DNA from: Synechococcus sp. CCY 0621
Lineage (GTDB): Bacteria; Cyanobacteriota; Cyanobacteriia; PCC-6307; Cyanobiaceae
Assembly: GCF_019038465.1 (NCBI RefSeq)
Contig: NZ_JAFKRH010000030.1
Coordinates: 41,260-105,259 of the forward strand
DNA length: 64,000 bases
Direction: 5' to 3'
In this document: in pieces, positions 39,833 to 50,339 of the stretch
Position numbering within the stretch: the stretch's first letter is position 1
How the letters are laid out: the number at the start of each line of letters is the position of its first letter
The notes under the pieces: generated by a model
The model's database searches: none
What the model was told of the DNA's origin: nothing
The model's input: the letters and a program-made list of their open reading frames with translations, nothing else
Position numbers and translations under genes: made by a program

Positions 39833-40465
39833 ATGCCGGTGCCGTCCGCTGCCACCCTCCCCCAAGCCCCGAGCGAGCTCCGATCCGTCTTGGCCCAGCC
39901 CCTGGCGTTGTTTCCCAGCCCCGTGACCCTCCCGTCCCCCGAGGCCATGGTCGCCAGAGAGGCCTGTTGTGCCCTCGACACGATCCAGCAGGAGATGGAG
40001 CGGCTCCCGCACGGCACCCGCCGTCTGGCGGTTCAGTTGCGGCTCAGCCTCGCCCCCGAGTGGATCTGGTCGGTGCTCACCGACTACGACCACCTCGACA
40101 GCTTCATCCCCAACCTGGCAAGTTCCCGCCAGCTCTGGCGCCGCGGCAACCAGGTGGCCCTCGAGCAGGTGGGCACCCAGCAGTTCTGTGGCCTGCGCTT
40201 CAGTGCCCGCGTGCAGCTGGAGCTCAATGAAGAGCCTGACCAGGGCCGCCTCGCCTTCCGCATGCTGGAGGGCGATTTCCGCTGCTTCCAGGGCCTATGG
40301 CAAGTGGGCATCGACGACACCAGCACCTGGCTCCTCTACGACCTCACCGTCCAGGGCAAACCGGGCATGCCGATCGGTCTGATCGAGCAGCGCCTCAAGG
40401 AGGACCTGGCCAGCAACCTGCGGGGCGTGCAGCGGGAAGCCCAACGACGCTTCGAAGCCGGCTGA
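39833..40465 (+). CDS. SRPBCC (START-like) family protein, cyclase/dehydrase-type
   Basis: 210 residues from the ATG at 39833; a TTG six codons upstream is possible. After a variable N-terminus of about 65 residues comes a START-like fold: IWSVLTDYDHLDSFIPNL and ending in PIGLIEQRLKEDLASNLRGVQREAQRR. These proteins bind hydrophobic ligands or lipids; several cyanobacterial members are of unknown role. It is divergent from petH, with an 83-bp shared promoter region. Confidence 0.75.
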   Translation: MPVPSAATLPQAPSELRSVLAQPLALFPSPVTLPSPEAMVAREACCALDTIQQEMERLPHGTRRLAVQLRLSLAPEWIWSVLTDYDHLDSFIPNLASSRQLWRRGNQVALEQVGTQQFCGLRFSARVQLELNEEPDQGRLAFRMLEGDFRCFQGLWQVGIDDTSTWLLYDLTVQGKPGMPIGLIEQRLKEDLASNLRGVQREAQRRFEAG

Positions 40466-40582
40466 CGCCCTCGGCGGCTCGCCATCTTTTCAGCGTCTGA
40501 GCGCCTCGGCAGCGCAGCCTTGACAAAGCTTGAAGAGGAACTCGGGCCAAAGCGTTGTCGCCTCAGGCCCGGAACCGATGGA

Positions 40583-40655
40583 TACCCCCAAGGGGATTCG
40601 AACCCCTGTCGCCTCCGTGAAAGGGAGGTGTCCTAGGCCTCTAGACGATGGGGGC
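40583..40655 (-). tRNA. trnE: tRNA-Glu (anticodon UUC)
   Basis: On the minus strand the 73-nt sequence folds as a cloverleaf. The acceptor arm GCCCCCA pairs with TGGGGGT (G1-U72 wobble) plus A73, the anticodon loop is CTTTCAC with anticodon TTC, and the T arm contains GGTTCGAATCC. The 3' CCA is not encoded. In cyanobacteria Glu-tRNA also feeds tetrapyrrole synthesis through glutamyl-tRNA reductase. Confidence 0.95.
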
Positions 40656-40719
40656 GAGGCCACAGCCGGCTTGCCACCGGGCTGATGTGCTGGACGCTAC
40701 GGGCCGGAGGGACCCTTCG

Positions 40720-41880
40720 TCAAGAAAGGTCGCTGGCGGCGCGATCGGGCTCGGGAGAGCTCTGGCCGGTCCAGACCGGCACCGTGAAGTTGAAACAGGC
40801 GCCCTCCCCGGGTTCAGACACCACCCAGATGCGGCCCCCGTGCACCTCGGCGATGCGACGGCACACGGACAGCCCCACACCGAAGCCGGAGGTGGTGCCG
40901 GAGGTCTGGGGCAGCCGCACCCGGTCCTGGAAGATGCGGTGCTGCTCCTGGCGGGGAATGCCCGGGCCGCTGTCGCAGATGCTCACCTGCACCCACTGGC
41001 TGGTGCGGTGCATGAGGCTGAGGCTCACCTTGCCGCCGTCGGGGGTGAACTTCAGGGCGTTCTCCAGCAGATTGAGCATCACCTGCCGCATGCGCCGCTG
41101 GTCGGCATGGACATCGGGCAGGTCGGCGGGGATGTCGGTGACCAGCCGCAGCCCCCGACCCAGCCAGAGCTTCTCCAGTTCCAGGATGGCTTCAGCCGCC
41201 ACCTGGCTCAGGTCGAGGCGCTGGGGATTGAACAGGGCCTCCCAGCGGGTGGTGCCCACCTCCAGCAGGTCCCTGGAGAGGGCCTCGATGTCATCCAGCC
41301 GGCGGTTAAGCACATCGCGGAAGCGGCTCTCGTCGATCTGGCCCAGGGCGTGGCTCTGCAGGGCCAGCTTGGCGGCGGTGAGGGGGGTGCGCAGCTCATG
41401 GGCCACCATGCGCAGCAGCCGCTCCTGGACCCCGAGCCGTTCGATCAGGGTCTCGTTCTCCTGCCGCAGCACCAGCAGCTGGTCCTCGAGCTGCACCTCC
41501 CGCTGGCTGCGGCTGCCGTCGATCTCCGCTGGCCGCAGGCTGAGACCCAGGCTGGTGACCACCTCCATCTGCTGCCAGCGGGGCAACCAGGTGCGCAGCT
41601 GCTCCGCCAGGGTGTTGCCGGCGAAGACCTGCTTCGGCAGATCGAGTTTGATCAGGGCCGGTGTGGCCACCAGCCGGTGCAGTTCGAGCAGCTCGGGATG
41701 GTCGGCCGGATCGGCCACCTGCAGCGACACCTTGCAGGTGCACTCCTCGGAGTTCAGGAAGGCCAGCAGGGCCCGCAGGTCGGCGGACGCCATGTGATGG
41801 CGGGCTGCCACCAGCAGCAGCTTCAGCGGTTTCTGGGCCTCAACGCCGGCAACGCTGGCGTCGGTGGTGGCCGCTGCCAC
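40720..41880 (-). CDS. sasA: Circadian clock output histidine kinase SasA
   Basis: The N-terminal thioredoxin-like KaiB-type domain ([11 protein letters not shown] to [18 protein letters not shown], about 100 residues) is followed by a DHp domain with [15 protein letters not shown] (phospho-His) and a HATPase domain with [22 protein letters not shown] and [12 protein letters not shown]. SasA binds KaiC, autophosphorylates and signals to RpaA. Homologues are near 380-390 residues; the GTG at 41880 gives 386. The frame stays open to an ATG at 42027, which would overlap the divergent gene, so that long form is doubtful. No kai genes or rpaA are in the window. Confidence 0.9.
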   Translation of the reverse strand: MAAATTDASVAGVEAQKPLKLLLVAARHHMASADLRALLAFLNSEECTCKVSLQVADPADHPELLELHRLVATPALIKLDLPKQVFAGNTLAEQLRTWLPRWQQMEVVTSLGLSLRPAEIDGSRSQREVQLEDQLLVLRQENETLIERLGVQERLLRMVAHELRTPLTAAKLALQSHALGQIDESRFRDVLNRRLDDIEALSRDLLEVGTTRWEALFNPQRLDLSQVAAEAILELEKLWLGRGLRLVTDIPADLPDVHADQRRMRQVMLNLLENALKFTPDGGKVSLSLMHRTSQWVQVSICDSGPGIPRQEQHRIFQDRVRLPQTSGTTSGFGVGLSVCRRIAEVHGGRIWVVSEPGEGACFNFTVPVWTGQSSPEPDRAASDLS

Positions 41881-42025
41881 CGCCGACGACGGGAACTCGG
41901 ACTCCCCCAAGACCGGCAACGGCAGGCATGCGTCAATGCACCCAACCTTATGGGGTTCTGGGCACAACCCCGTCAACCTCGCTAGGACTTCGGGGATCGA
42001 CAGTCTGTGCCGGGGTGGGCCAGCC

Positions 42026-42583
42026 ATGACCACACCAAGTCAGCCGGGACTTGCCAGGGGGATTCCCGTCCAGAGCCGCATCCGCCTCGACACCAGCCTG
42101 CGGCGCTGGTTTGCCCGCAACCTGGGGCTGTGGCGGTCGCGCCGCACCTACTTCTTCACCGAGGGCGATGAGGTCCTGAAGGTCGACATGAACCTGCGCA
42201 TCGAGGTCCACGGCGAATTGGTGGACGGGGATGAGGGCTACCGCTTCACCTGGTGGGCGGAGGGGAATCAGCCCTTCTTCGAAACCAAGCCCGACTACAG
42301 GCCAGAGGGCACGATGGAGGCCTGGCTTTGTGGCCACCAGCTGCGGCGCAGCTGCGGTTACCTGGCGGGGGCGCCCACTGTCAGTCAGATCCGCCAGATC
42401 GATGAGCACACCATGGCGTTCCAGTCCCACTACGACGACTGGGAGGTGCTCGAGCAGATCCGCCTGGTGGATGGAGACAACTACCGCTCCCGCTCGATCC
42501 ACACCTGGCGCCACGGCAGCCTCGAACTGGTGGAGCTGCATCACGAGATCCGGCTGGAGGCCGCCGGAGAACCGATCGGTTAA
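42026..42583 (+). CDS. Conserved hypothetical protein, possibly lipocalin-like (CpcS/CpeS-type fold)
   Basis: 185 residues. The body begins [23 protein letters not shown] and alternates predicted beta-strands ([47 protein letters not shown]). The opening WRSxRTYxF resembles the start of phycobiliprotein lyases of the CpcS/CpeS group, which are calycin-like barrels. I cannot see enough conserved residues to claim lyase activity. It is divergent from sasA. Confidence 0.6.
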   Translation: MTTPSQPGLARGIPVQSRIRLDTSLRRWFARNLGLWRSRRTYFFTEGDEVLKVDMNLRIEVHGELVDGDEGYRFTWWAEGNQPFFETKPDYRPEGTMEAWLCGHQLRRSCGYLAGAPTVSQIRQIDEHTMAFQSHYDDWEVLEQIRLVDGDNYRSRSIHTWRHGSLELVELHHEIRLEAAGEPIG

Positions 42584-42660
42584 GCGCTGTCGGCGCCGGG
42601 ACCCCGGCCGCAGGGCCGCCTCGCGGAGCGGACTCCGTGGCGGGTATGGCGGCTGCTGCG

Positions 42661-43113
42661 ATGCATCACGATGGGAGTTCACGGATTCCTACCCCTTTGT
42701 CTCTCCTGCTCCGCCGCACCCGGCCGCTGCTGGTGGCACCCCTGGTGGCCATGCCGTTGCTGCTGGCACCGGTGGCGGCCCACGCGGCCCCTGCCACCCC
42801 CGCTGAGATGGGCCTCTACACCCGCATCGGCGCCGTCAACGTCTGCATCTCCCGCGCCGCCGGCATCGACTTCGAGAAATCGGTGGGCATCGCCGGTGAA
42901 ACCATCGCCCAGCTGATCCTCGGCCAGCACAAGGGTGAAATCCAGCAGGTGGGCACCAAGGCCCTCAGCATCGAGGAACTGCGCCGCGGCGCCATCAACT
43001 CTGCCGTGCTCGGCGCCGCTGAGATCTGCCCCAAGGAGGTGCCGGCCGATGTCATGAAGAAGGTTCAGGACGCCATCAAGCAGCAGGGCGCCGCCAAGCC
43101 AGCCCCCAAGTAA
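42661..43113 (+). CDS. Secreted small protein of unknown function
   Basis: 150 residues from the ATG at 42661; a GTG at 42637 and an ATG at 42646 are alternatives. A signal peptide is clear: basic LLLRRTRPLL, hydrophobic VAPLVAMPLLLAP and cleavage near AAHAAPA. The mature part of about 100 residues contains two Cys (NVCISRAAG and AEICPKEV) that may form a disulfide. Similar cyanobacterial proteins are sometimes labelled cAMP phosphodiesterase-like, with no catalytic motif that I can see. It lies 7 bp before pepN, so they are probably co-transcribed. Confidence 0.65.
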   Translation: MHHDGSSRIPTPLSLLLRRTRPLLVAPLVAMPLLLAPVAAHAAPATPAEMGLYTRIGAVNVCISRAAGIDFEKSVGIAGETIAQLILGQHKGEIQQVGTKALSIEELRRGAINSAVLGAAEICPKEVPADVMKKVQDAIKQQGAAKPAPK

Positions 43114-43120
43114 ACCGCTG

Positions 43121-45847
43121 ATGGCCGTTGTGCACCTCGCCGACTACCGGCCGGCGCCCTATCTGCTGGAGCGCACCGATCTCACGGTGCGCCTCTTCGC
43201 TGACCATGCCTTGGTGGAGGCGCGCCTGGCGTTCCTCCCCGGACCTGGAGCCGAGCCGGAGGGGAGCCTTGCGCCGCTGGAGCTGAAAGGCGTGGATCTC
43301 GAGCTGCGTTCCCTCGAGCTCGACGGCGTTCCCCTGCCCGCCGACGCCATCCAGCTGGAGGGGGACCGCCTGCTGGTGCTGCAGCCGCCCCGGCGACCGT
43401 TCATGATCACCAGCAAGGTTTGGCTTGATCCGCGGGCCAACACCAGCCTCGAGGGGCTCTACGTGAGCGGCGGGATGGTCACCACCCAGTGCGAGGCGGA
43501 GGGCTTCCGCCGCATCACCTACCACCCGGATCGCCCCGACCTGCTCAGCCGCTTCCGGGTGCGGATCGAGGCCGACCGGGACAGCTGCCCGGTGCTGCTC
43601 TCCAACGGCAACAGCCTCGAGAGCGGCGACCTGCCGCCCGGACCCGACGGGGAAGCCCGGCATTACGCCGTCTGGGACGACCCCTTCCCCAAGCCCTCCT
43701 ATCTGTTCGCCCTGGTGGCGGGCCGGCTGGAGGAGGTGCGCGACACGTTTGTGACGGCTGACGGCCGCACGGTGCAGCTGCGCCTGCACGTGGAGCCGGG
43801 CGATGCCCCCTTCACCGCCCACGCCATGGCGTCCCTGAAGCGGGCGATGGAGTGGGACGAGCGCGTCTATGGGCTGGCGTATGACCTCGACGAGTACAAC
43901 ATCGTCGCCGTGCGCCACTTCAACATGGGCGCGATGGAGAACAAGAGCCTCAACATCTTCAACTCCAAGCTGGTGCTGGCCGACGCCGCCACGGCCACCG
44001 ACGGTGAGCTGGAGCGGATCGAGAGTGTGATCGCCCATGAGTACTTCCATAACTGGACGGGCAACCGCATCACCTGCCGCGACTGGTTCCAGCTGTCGCT
44101 GAAGGAGGGACTCACCGTTTTCCGGGATCAGAGCTTCTCGGCCGATCTGCATGGCCATGCGCTCAACCGGATCGAGAACGTGGCGATGCTGCGCAACACC
44201 CAGTTCCGGGAGGATGCGGGGCCGACGGCCCATCCGGTGCAGCCGGATCAGTACCAGGCGATCGACAATTTCTATACCACCACGATCTATGAGAAGGGAT
44301 CCGAGGTGATCCGGGTGCTGCACACCCTGCTTGGGGAGGAAACCTTCCAGCGGGGCATGGCGCTGTATGTGGAGCGCCACGACGGCACCGCCGCCACCTG
44401 CGAAGACTTCGTCCAGGCGATGCAGGACGCCGCTGGCGAAGTGGACGACAGCTGCCGCCTGCCACCCTTCGACTTCTCCCAGTTCCGGCGCTGGTACCAC
44501 CAGGCGGGCACCCCGGTGCTGCACGTCCGGCGCCGCTGGAACAAGGCGGCCGGGACCCTGGAGCTGTTCGTGCGCCAGTCCACCCCCGCCACCCCCGGCC
44601 AGCCCCACAAGCAGCCCCTGGTGATCCCACTGGCCGTGGGGCTGGTGAGCCAGGCCGGCCAACCCCTGCCGATGCGGCTGGTGGCCGAAGACCCCGATCA
44701 CGGCGCCGCCCCGCTGCTGCCGCGGCGCTGGGGGGCTGGGACGCGCCTGCTGCTGATCGACCGGGAGGAGCAGGTCTTCCGCTTCGAGGGGCTGCCGGCC
44801 CAGTCGCCGCCGCCGGCCCTCTCCCTGCTGCGCCAGTTCTCGGCGCCGGTGCGGGTGGAGCTGGGGCGGCCCAGCAGCGAGCTGGTGCACCTGCTGGCCG
44901 CCGACAGCGACCCCTTCGCCCGCTGGGACGCGGGCCAGCTGCTGCTGCGCCGAGCCGTGCTGCGCCGGGCCGCCGGCCGGGTGGATGGGGGCCTGGAGGA
45001 GTCCCTGATCGCCGCCTTCGAGCGGATCCTGGCCGATCCCTCCCTGTCGGAGGCCAGCCGCAGCGTGCTGCTGGCCCTGCCGGGTCTGGCCGAACTGGAG
45101 GATGCCGCGCCGCAGCCCGATCCCCCGGCCCTGTTCGCCGCGCTGCAGGCCCTGCGCGGCCGCTTCGGAGAGGCCCTGGCAGAACCGCTGCAGCGGGCCC
45201 TGCAACGCTGCAGCGATCAGTGGTCTTTGGCCTGGCCGGAGGGGGTGGGCGATCGGATGCTGACGGGCTCGATCTGGAACTGGCGGGTGGCCGCCGGCGA
45301 CGCGGCGGTGATCGCTGCCGCCCGCTCGGCCGTCGATGGCCCCTCGATGACCCTGGCCCGGGCGGGCCTGCGGGCGCTGCAGGATCACCCGATCGCCGCC
45401 CGCCAGGAGGCGATGGAGGCCTTCTATGCCCGCTGGGAGCAGAAGCCGGTGATCCTCGATTCCTGGTTCGCCCTGGAAGCCTCAGCCCCCTTTGCCGATG
45501 GCCTGGCGCGGGTGCAGCGGCTGCTCGACCATCCCCGCTTCGATCCAGCGGCGCCCAATTCGGTGCGGGCGGTGCTGGGAGGACTGGCGGGCAACCCGCC
45601 GGTGTTCCACGCCGCCGACGGCAGCGGCTACCGCTTCATGGCCGACCAGATCGCCGCCCTGGACCAGCGCAATCCGATCACGGCCTCGCGCCTGGCCAAG
45701 GTGTTCAGCCGCTGGCAGAGCTACGGACCCGACCGGCGGGAGCGGATGCGGGAGGCCCTCGACCAGTTGGCGGCGGCCGAACTCTCCACCAACACCCGCG
45801 AGGTGGTGAGCCAGTGCCTCAACGGCACCGACGTGAGCTCCACCTAG
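43121..45847 (+). CDS. pepN: Aminopeptidase N (M1 metallopeptidase)
   Basis: A 908-residue protein of full family length. It has the exopeptidase motif GAMEN, the zinc site HEYFHNW (His306, His310) with the third ligand Glu in LKEGLTVFRDQSF, and the Tyr of the oxyanion region in FYTTTIYEKG. The long C-terminal domain is the alpha-helical DUF3458 bowl. It removes N-terminal residues from peptides in the cytoplasm and helps recycle protein. The ATG at 43121 follows the secreted-protein gene closely. About 190 bp without a recognisable gene follow before the kinase. Confidence 0.95.
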   Translation: MAVVHLADYRPAPYLLERTDLTVRLFADHALVEARLAFLPGPGAEPEGSLAPLELKGVDLELRSLELDGVPLPADAIQLEGDRLLVLQPPRRPFMITSKVWLDPRANTSLEGLYVSGGMVTTQCEAEGFRRITYHPDRPDLLSRFRVRIEADRDSCPVLLSNGNSLESGDLPPGPDGEARHYAVWDDPFPKPSYLFALVAGRLEEVRDTFVTADGRTVQLRLHVEPGDAPFTAHAMASLKRAMEWDERVYGLAYDLDEYNIVAVRHFNMGAMENKSLNIFNSKLVLADAATATDGELERIESVIAHEYFHNWTGNRITCRDWFQLSLKEGLTVFRDQSFSADLHGHALNRIENVAMLRNTQFREDAGPTAHPVQPDQYQAIDNFYTTTIYEKGSEVIRVLHTLLGEETFQRGMALYVERHDGTAATCEDFVQAMQDAAGEVDDSCRLPPFDFSQFRRWYHQAGTPVLHVRRRWNKAAGTLELFVRQSTPATPGQPHKQPLVIPLAVGLVSQAGQPLPMRLVAEDPDHGAAPLLPRRWGAGTRLLLIDREEQVFRFEGLPAQSPPPALSLLRQFSAPVRVELGRPSSELVHLLAADSDPFARWDAGQLLLRRAVLRRAAGRVDGGLEESLIAAFERILADPSLSEASRSVLLALPGLAELEDAAPQPDPPALFAALQALRGRFGEALAEPLQRALQRCSDQWSLAWPEGVGDRMLTGSIWNWRVAAGDAAVIAAARSAVDGPSMTLARAGLRALQDHPIAARQEAMEAFYARWEQKPVILDSWFALEASAPFADGLARVQRLLDHPRFDPAAPNSVRAVLGGLAGNPPVFHAADGSGYRFMADQIAALDQRNPITASRLAKVFSRWQSYGPDRRERMREALDQLAAAELSTNTREVVSQCLNGTDVSST

Positions 45848-46037
45848 AAGCCTTGGCCGCACCGGCTTGTGCTGGACGGACAGGCGCGAAGCGAGCAATC
45901 TTCATTTTCTTGGTAACATCCGTCCAAGCCTGCCTGTTCGCCATGGAGAGAACGGCAAAAGCTTGCGGGTCTGGGAAACGGGAAGAACGTGAACAAGGCA
46001 AGCGACAGCAGCACTGCTCGCCGACAACGGCCATGGT

Positions 46038-49000
46038 GTGTCGGAAGGGAGAATACAGACCAACCAGATCACCGTTTGCCGACGGAGAAAGGCCACGCAG
46101 GGAAACGCAGAACACGCGGTCGACACCGATCTGGAGTCATGGGATCGGCGGGTTCACGCCGATGGCGTGGGTTGGAGACCCCAAGGGCAGCCGCTTCTGG
46201 TAACCGGCATGCACACGGACATCGACGACCGGGAACGGGCTGAGGCGGCCCTCCAGGCCGAGAGATTGCGCCTGCAACTGGCCTTGGACGCCGCTCAGAT
46301 GGGCACCTGGGGTGAAGACCTGACCACGGGCAAGCTGGAGTGGTCGGACCGGGCTGGATCGATTCTGGGGCTGCCGGCGGAAGGGCTGCCGGGCGATCAA
46401 GACACGCTGCTGACACTGATCCATCCCGACGACCGCGATCGGTTCCATCAAGCCGTGACCAGAACCCAGGAAGGCGGCGAAGCCTTGGCCATCGAGTGTC
46501 GCCTCTGCCGGCCGGGGCTGGACATCCGCTGGGTGGCCATGTGGGGAAAACTGTCACAGGACAGTGTCCTCGCAGGGCGGCAGCTCATTGGCGTGATCAC
46601 CGATATCAGCGATCGAAAAAAGGTCGAAGGGGCGCCGCGGGAAAGGGAAGGCTGGGAACGCTCGGCCATGCAGGTCGGGCGCCTGGGAGCCTGGCGGATC
46701 CAGATCGACACCAAACACGTCGAGATGGACAAGCGGCTGCGAGAGATCTGGGGGGAACCGCAGGACGATCTTCCTCTTCCGATAGGCAAAGTGCTGGAGC
46801 GGGTGCATCCGGAGGATCGGGATCGGGTCGCAACGGCTGTGGAGAAGGCCATGAAGCCAGACCCTGAAGAAATCTATGAAATTGACTATCGGCTCCAGTG
46901 GAATGACGGCTCGGAACGCTGGGTGTTGGCCAATGGCAGGGCCGAATTCGAGGGACAGGGGATAGCTCGCCGGCCAGTCAGTTTTGTTGGAACGCTGCTG
47001 GACATCACCGACCGGAAGAACTCCGAACTGGTACTGCAGGAGAGCGTGCATCACCAGGAGCAGATTCTCAATTCAGTTCAGGACATGGTGTTCTGTAAGG
47101 ACAGTCATTCAAGAGTGATGTATGCCAACCAGGCAACCCGGCATTATTTCGGCATCACCTCGGAGAATCTGAAGGGACAGAAGAACGTTTCATTAAATCC
47201 AGAGAATACAAATCAGTATCGACAGGACGACCTGGAAGTGTTCCAAACCGGCCAACCGATCGAACGACTGGAGGAGCCCCACCAACGGGCCGATGGAACC
47301 ATTCGCTACTTTCACACCATCAAAGCCCCCATCTTCGATCGTGAAGGCAATGTGGTTGAGCTGGTAGGGCTCTCCCGGGACATCACAGAAAGGAAACTCT
47401 TTCAAGAATCACTTCTGATCCATGCACGTCAGCAGGATGCTGTGGCTCAGCTTGGGCAATTGGCGGTCGCAGAAACGAATCTGGCCGTGGTCATGGACAG
47501 AGCGGTGTCATTGGTGGCTGAAAGCCTTGACCTCGAATACGGCATGATTCTCGAACAACTGCCAAACGGGACAGATCTCAGGCTCAAGGCGGGTTTTGGG
47601 TGGCGACCAGGTCTGGTGGGTCAGGTGATCATGAGCCTTGATCCCTGCACCCAGAGTGGCTACTCCCTGCTGAAGAATCAAACCGTGATCGTGGAGGATC
47701 TGGCGGCAGATCTTCGCTTCAACGCATCGAGCCTGCAGCGGGAGCATCTGGTGCAGAGCGGCCTGAGCGTGGTCATCCCTGGCAAGAGTCAACCGTTCGG
47801 CGTCCTTGCTGCTCACTCCCGAAAGCGGCGCATTTTCTCCAAGGATGATGTCAACTTCCTGCAGGCTATCGCCAACATTCTGGCGACAGCAATCCAAAGG
47901 AAGGCTACGGAACAGCCCTTTCAGCACTCGGAAGCTGAATTCCGGGCACTGTTTGCGGCCATGACCGATGGAGTGGCAGTCAGAGATCGAGAAGGACGCT
48001 GCCTGATAGTCGCTCCGACCAATGCAGTTCTCTACACACCCGCAGAAGAGTTACTGGGTAAGACGCTCCATGAAAGCATTCCAGAGGCGCAGGCAGACTC
48101 CGTGCTCGAAGGCATTCAGGCGGCCTTGGCCGCCCAAAAGACCATCCATATTGACTACTCGCTAGAGATTGAAGGGCAAGAAGTCTGGCACACTGCAAGT
48201 ATTTCGCCAATGACCGAAGACAGCGTCATTATTGTGACAAGGGATATTTCCGATCGTAGACGGATCGAAGAGGAACTCAGCATATCCATGAAAGCCCTTG
48301 ACAACCACTTTGATACATCACTCCTAGGCATCATCGAGTGGGATCGAAATGGCAGAGTCAGGCGATGGTCCAAGCAGGCGGAGAACATCTTTGGCTGGAG
48401 TGAGGCCGAAGTTCAGAGTATGGACATTCCTCGCTGGCAATTTGTCCATGAAGAGGATGCCGCCTGGGTCGCGAAACAATTGGCCGCTCTGAGAAAAGGA
48501 CTCACCAAGAGCTGTCGTTTCGAGAATCGGAATTACAGGAAAAACGGGATCATCATCAGCTGTGAGTGGCACTCATCAGCGCTATTTGATAACTCGGGCA
48601 ACCTTCAGTCAGTGCTCTCCTTTGCACAGGATATTACAGATCGACGACACCAGCAGGAGCAGCTGCAGCGGCAAAAAGAACTGTTGCAGACCATCATTGA
48701 TCACCTCCCGGCGATGGTGATGCTCTACTCAGGCAATGATGAAGTACTGATGGTGAATCGCGGGATGGAGACCTTGACTGGATGGAGAATGGAAGAATAC
48801 AAAACCATCGATGGGCTGCGTGCCTGCTATCCAGATCCGGAAGACTATCGTCAGGTTGTTGAACATATGATGGCCGCTGATTCAAGCTGGAGAGATTTCA
48901 AGACTTTAGTCCGCAACGGCCGAGTAATGGATACAACATGGGCCCACATACGCCTCTCTGATGGACGCCGTCTTGGGCTCGGTCAGGACATCACCGAACG

Positions 49001-50339
49001 CAAGGCGGCAGAGCAGCAGCTCCAGAGTCTGGTGGAAGCCACCGCTGCCGTGACGGGGCAGGATTTTTTCCCAACACTCGTGAGTCATATCGCAAAGGCG
49101 CTGAATGTCTCCTATGCCCTTGTCACTGAACTTGTGAACAGTGAATTACATAGTCTGGCGTTCTGGGCGAACGGGTCGCTGCAGCCTGCCCTTCATTACC
49201 ATCCCGCGAAGACTCCCTGCGTCTACACATTGAGAGAGAAGATATTTCACGTGTCCAATGCTGTTCAACAACACTTCCCGGAGGACACTGACCTCACTGA
49301 GATGCAGGCGGAGAGCTACCTGGGGATTGCGTTGCTTGGTTCCAGCGGTCAGGTGATCGGGAGTCTCTGCATCCTCGACAAGGGTCCGCTTCAGGATCCG
49401 GCGCATGCGGAGATGCTGCTTAATGTTTTTGCCTGTCGAGCAGCCGCCGAATTGGAGCGGGCTCAGGCAACATACAAATTAGAGCAACTCAACCGCAATC
49501 TCGAAACACTTGTTGAGCAGCGTACAGCCGAGTTAAGTCGGCGTACACTTCAGTTGGAAGCGAGTAACCGGGAGCTCGAATCATTTTCCTATTCTGTCTC
49601 TCATGACCTGAGGGCACCACTTCGGCATGTCAATGGTTTCGTCAATGCCCTCAAGCAAAGGCTGGAGGGCTCACGGGCTCTCGACGACCCCAAAGTCGCG
49701 CACTATCTGCAGGTGGTTGAGGCCAGCAGTCAGAAGATGGGCCAGTTGATTGACGGTTTGCTGTCCCTCTCTCGCATGGGTCGCAAACCGATGGAGTACC
49801 AACCCGTGGACCTGCGAGTCTTGGTGGACCAGGCCATCGCGCTGACCCAGGAGCATTCACAGCGTGCCCGCAGTGTTACCTTTGCGATAGGCCCATTGCC
49901 TATCGTGCAAGGGGATGCCATCCTTTTGCAACAGGTCTTTACCAACCTGATCAGCAATTCAGTCAAATTCAGCTCCCATCTGGTGAGTCCGGAAGTTCAG
50001 ATTGGTACCCTGCTAGATCACACGATATTTATACGGGATAACGGGGTCGGATTTCAGATGCAGTATGCAGACAAATTATTTGGAGCTTTCCAACGGCTGC
50101 ACTCTCAGTCTGAGTTTGAGGGAACCGGGATTGGGCTTACCATCGTCCAACGGATCATCCATCGCCATGGCGGAACCATCTGGGCCGAGGGCCAGCCCGA
50201 CCATGGTGCCAGCTTCTACTTCACACTGAAGACCCCTTCAGAAGGGATCACCCGATCAGCAGAGGATCACTATCCGACTAGTGGATGGCCATGGCAAGAT
50301 AGGCTTCAAGAAGAGTCTGATTCTGAAAATGCCACTTGA
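46038..50339 (+). CDS. Multi-PAS/GAF sensor histidine kinase (hybrid composition)
   Basis: 1,433 residues from a GTG at 46038; the ATG at 46209 (MHTDIDDRERAEAAL) is an alternative. Domains in order are: a degenerate PAC end (residues 35-70), PAS (75-195), PAS (205-330), PAS (335-455), GAF (470-620), three more PAS (630-995), GAF (1005-1150), a HisKA domain with SYSVSHDLRAPLRH (phospho-His1189), and a HATPase with NLISNSVKFSS, FIRDNGVGF and GTGIGLTIVQRI. No transmembrane segment or chromophore Cys is evident, so it is probably a cytoplasmic redox or ligand sensor. The 3' two-thirds is much AT-richer than the 5' part. It overlaps the regulator gene by 11 bp. Confidence 0.82.
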   Translation: MSEGRIQTNQITVCRRRKATQGNAEHAVDTDLESWDRRVHADGVGWRPQGQPLLVTGMHTDIDDRERAEAALQAERLRLQLALDAAQMGTWGEDLTTGKLEWSDRAGSILGLPAEGLPGDQDTLLTLIHPDDRDRFHQAVTRTQEGGEALAIECRLCRPGLDIRWVAMWGKLSQDSVLAGRQLIGVITDISDRKKVEGAPREREGWERSAMQVGRLGAWRIQIDTKHVEMDKRLREIWGEPQDDLPLPIGKVLERVHPEDRDRVATAVEKAMKPDPEEIYEIDYRLQWNDGSERWVLANGRAEFEGQGIARRPVSFVGTLLDITDRKNSELVLQESVHHQEQILNSVQDMVFCKDSHSRVMYANQATRHYFGITSENLKGQKNVSLNPENTNQYRQDDLEVFQTGQPIERLEEPHQRADGTIRYFHTIKAPIFDREGNVVELVGLSRDITERKLFQESLLIHARQQDAVAQLGQLAVAETNLAVVMDRAVSLVAESLDLEYGMILEQLPNGTDLRLKAGFGWRPGLVGQVIMSLDPCTQSGYSLLKNQTVIVEDLAADLRFNASSLQREHLVQSGLSVVIPGKSQPFGVLAAHSRKRRIFSKDDVNFLQAIANILATAIQRKATEQPFQHSEAEFRALFAAMTDGVAVRDREGRCLIVAPTNAVLYTPAEELLGKTLHESIPEAQADSVLEGIQAALAAQKTIHIDYSLEIEGQEVWHTASISPMTEDSVIIVTRDISDRRRIEEELSISMKALDNHFDTSLLGIIEWDRNGRVRRWSKQAENIFGWSEAEVQSMDIPRWQFVHEEDAAWVAKQLAALRKGLTKSCRFENRNYRKNGIIISCEWHSSALFDNSGNLQSVLSFAQDITDRRHQQEQLQRQKELLQTIIDHLPAMVMLYSGNDEVLMVNRGMETLTGWRMEEYKTIDGLRACYPDPEDYRQVVEHMMAADSSWRDFKTLVRNGRVMDTTWAHIRLSDGRRLGLGQDITERKAAEQQLQSLVEATAAVTGQDFFPTLVSHIAKALNVSYALVTELVNSELHSLAFWANGSLQPALHYHPAKTPCVYTLREKIFHVSNAVQQHFPEDTDLTEMQAESYLGIALLGSSGQVIGSLCILDKGPLQDPAHAEMLLNVFACRAAAELERAQATYKLEQLNRNLETLVEQRTAELSRRTLQLEASNRELESFSYSVSHDLRAPLRHVNGFVNALKQRLEGSRALDDPKVAHYLQVVEASSQKMGQLIDGLLSLSRMGRKPMEYQPVDLRVLVDQAIALTQEHSQRARSVTFAIGPLPIVQGDAILLQQVFTNLISNSVKFSSHLVSPEVQIGTLLDHTIFIRDNGVGFQMQYADKLFGAFQRLHSQSEFEGTGIGLTIVQRIIHRHGGTIWAEGQPDHGASFYFTLKTPSEGITRSAEDHYPTSGWPWQDRLQEESDSENAT

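Noticed and set aside
41880..42027. N-terminal extension of SasA to the ATG at 42027
   Set aside because: It would overlap the divergent gene's start on the shared CATG, and adds about 50 residues before the KaiB-like domain that homologues lack. The exact start remains open.
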